Shown piece by piece: positions 23,618-24,019 of a stretch of DNA of 24,019 bases (the stretch's first letter is position 1; each line of letters opens with the position of its first letter). The translations under genes and the position numbers were made by a program. The notes under the pieces were generated by a model. It searched no databases. It saw only the letters and a program-made list of their open reading frames with translations, and was not told the origin of the DNA. Source of the DNA: Deltaproteobacteria bacterium (GTDB taxonomy: Bacteria; Desulfobacterota; Binatia; Binatales; Binataceae); the NCBI GenBank assembly GCA_027403435.1, contig DAHZDR010000498.1, positions 1-24,019 of the forward strand. The letters are read 5' to 3'.

Positions 23618-24019
23618 CTAACCGGCGGCGCGGGGCCGGAATTTGGGCAGACTGACTTCATCGTTCAGCCGTTCGAAAACGACCTCGACCGGCATTCCGC
23701 AACGGATCTCGTGGGGTTTCACGCCCACCAGATTCGATACCATCGCCGGTCCTTCTTCCAATTTAATCATCACCACGGCGTACGGAACTTCAGCGGCGAA
23801 CCCCGGATGATACACCTGATGCATCACATTGAAGCTCAGCACCTCGCCGCGGCCGCTGACCTTGATCCAGCGCGCCGTCCGCGACAGACACTGCGCGCAC
23901 AGCTCCCGCGCCGGAAAGCGCGCCGCGCCGCAATCGGCGCATTGCTGGACCATCAACTCGCCGCGCCGGGCGGCGTCGAAAAACGGCGCCATCAGGGGGG
24001 TGACGACAGGAATCGGTTT
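23618..24019 (-). CDS. DUF35 zinc-ribbon/OB-fold acyl-CoA-binding protein (start beyond window)
   Basis: The frame is open to the right edge: before the ATG at 23992 it reads KPIPVVTPLMAPFFDAARRGEL, which matches the usual DUF35 N-terminus, so the true start lies outside the window and the ATG at 23992 is internal. A rubredoxin-like zinc ribbon has CADCGAARFPARELCAQC (two CxxC). An OB-fold follows, with GRGEVLSFNVMHQVYHPGF, VPYAVVMIKLEEGPAMVSNLV and PVEVVFERLNDEVSLPKFRP. DUF35 proteins usually pair with thiolase-like or lipid-transfer partners in acyl-CoA metabolism, including steroid side-chain breakdown, so a thiolase-fold partner is expected to the right. It is cytosolic, and its role here is inferred. 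Confidence 0.9.
   Translation of the reverse strand, partial: KPIPVVTPLMAPFFDAARRGELMVQQCADCGAARFPARELCAQCLSRTARWIKVSGRGEVLSFNVMHQVYHPGFAAEVPYAVVMIKLEEGPAMVSNLVGVKPHEIRCGMPVEVVFERLNDEVSLPKFRPRAAG

Overview
The window is a GC-rich bacterial chromosome segment that is almost entirely coding, with short Shine-Dalgarno-led intergenic gaps. Gene content and order (SMC, FtsY, a ZapB-like coiled coil, ZapA, 5-formyl-THF cyclo-ligase, RNase Y) suggest a Gram-negative of the deltaproteobacterial type. RNase Y together with ZapA, and the abundance of luciferase-like monooxygenases, amidohydrolase-2 proteins, acetoacetate-decarboxylase-like and DUF35 proteins, recalls soil lineages such as Candidatus Binatota. 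That placement is inference, not proof.

Region 1 (1-5710, + strand) is a housekeeping block: the 3' part of smc, ftsY, a zapB-like gene, zapA, a structured 299-nt gap that is a candidate 6S RNA locus, fau and rny, closed by a strong intrinsic terminator at 5673-5708. Region 2 (5748-9174, - strand) holds a fusion of a membrane cytochrome b with a sulfite-oxidase-type molybdenum domain, a DUF488 protein and an amidohydrolase. The thiolase at 9215-10441 heads this run behind its own promoter-like sequence. Region 3 (10531-12494, - strand) is a two-gene unit, a flavin-dependent monooxygenase translationally coupled (TGATG) to an acetoacetate-decarboxylase-like protein, ending in an intrinsic terminator. 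Region 4 (12648-16775) has two divergent MFS transporters and a second amidohydrolase. Regions 2 to 4 look like a catabolic neighbourhood for an unidentified organic compound: uptake, oxygenation, C-C or C-N cleavage or decarboxylation, and thiolysis.

Region 5 (16886-17904) is a solitary RfaH-type NusG paralogue with an unusually A+T-rich upstream region and a long leader. Region 6 (17905-20972, - strand) is a compact peroxide/iron-stress operon: a PerR-like Fur-family regulator, a rubredoxin-less rubrerythrin, a two-[4Fe-4S] CCG-type oxidoreductase and a DUF3501 protein. A perfect 7-1-7 Fur-type palindrome lies over the promoter -10, and a strong RNA hairpin lies inside the operon. Region 7 (21226-23565) is a convergent pair of signalling genes: a soluble PAS histidine kinase, and a PAS-DHp-receiver protein that lacks any ATP-binding catalytic domain. 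The window ends inside a DUF35 zinc-ribbon/OB-fold gene whose start lies off the right edge.

No tRNA, rRNA, CRISPR array, insertion sequence or phage gene was seen. The strongest candidates for something new are the catalytic-domain-less phosphorelay protein beside a soluble kinase, the cytochrome b-molybdenum fusion, the PerR/rubrerythrin/Fe-S/DUF3501 operon with its hairpin, and the structured zapA-fau gap.
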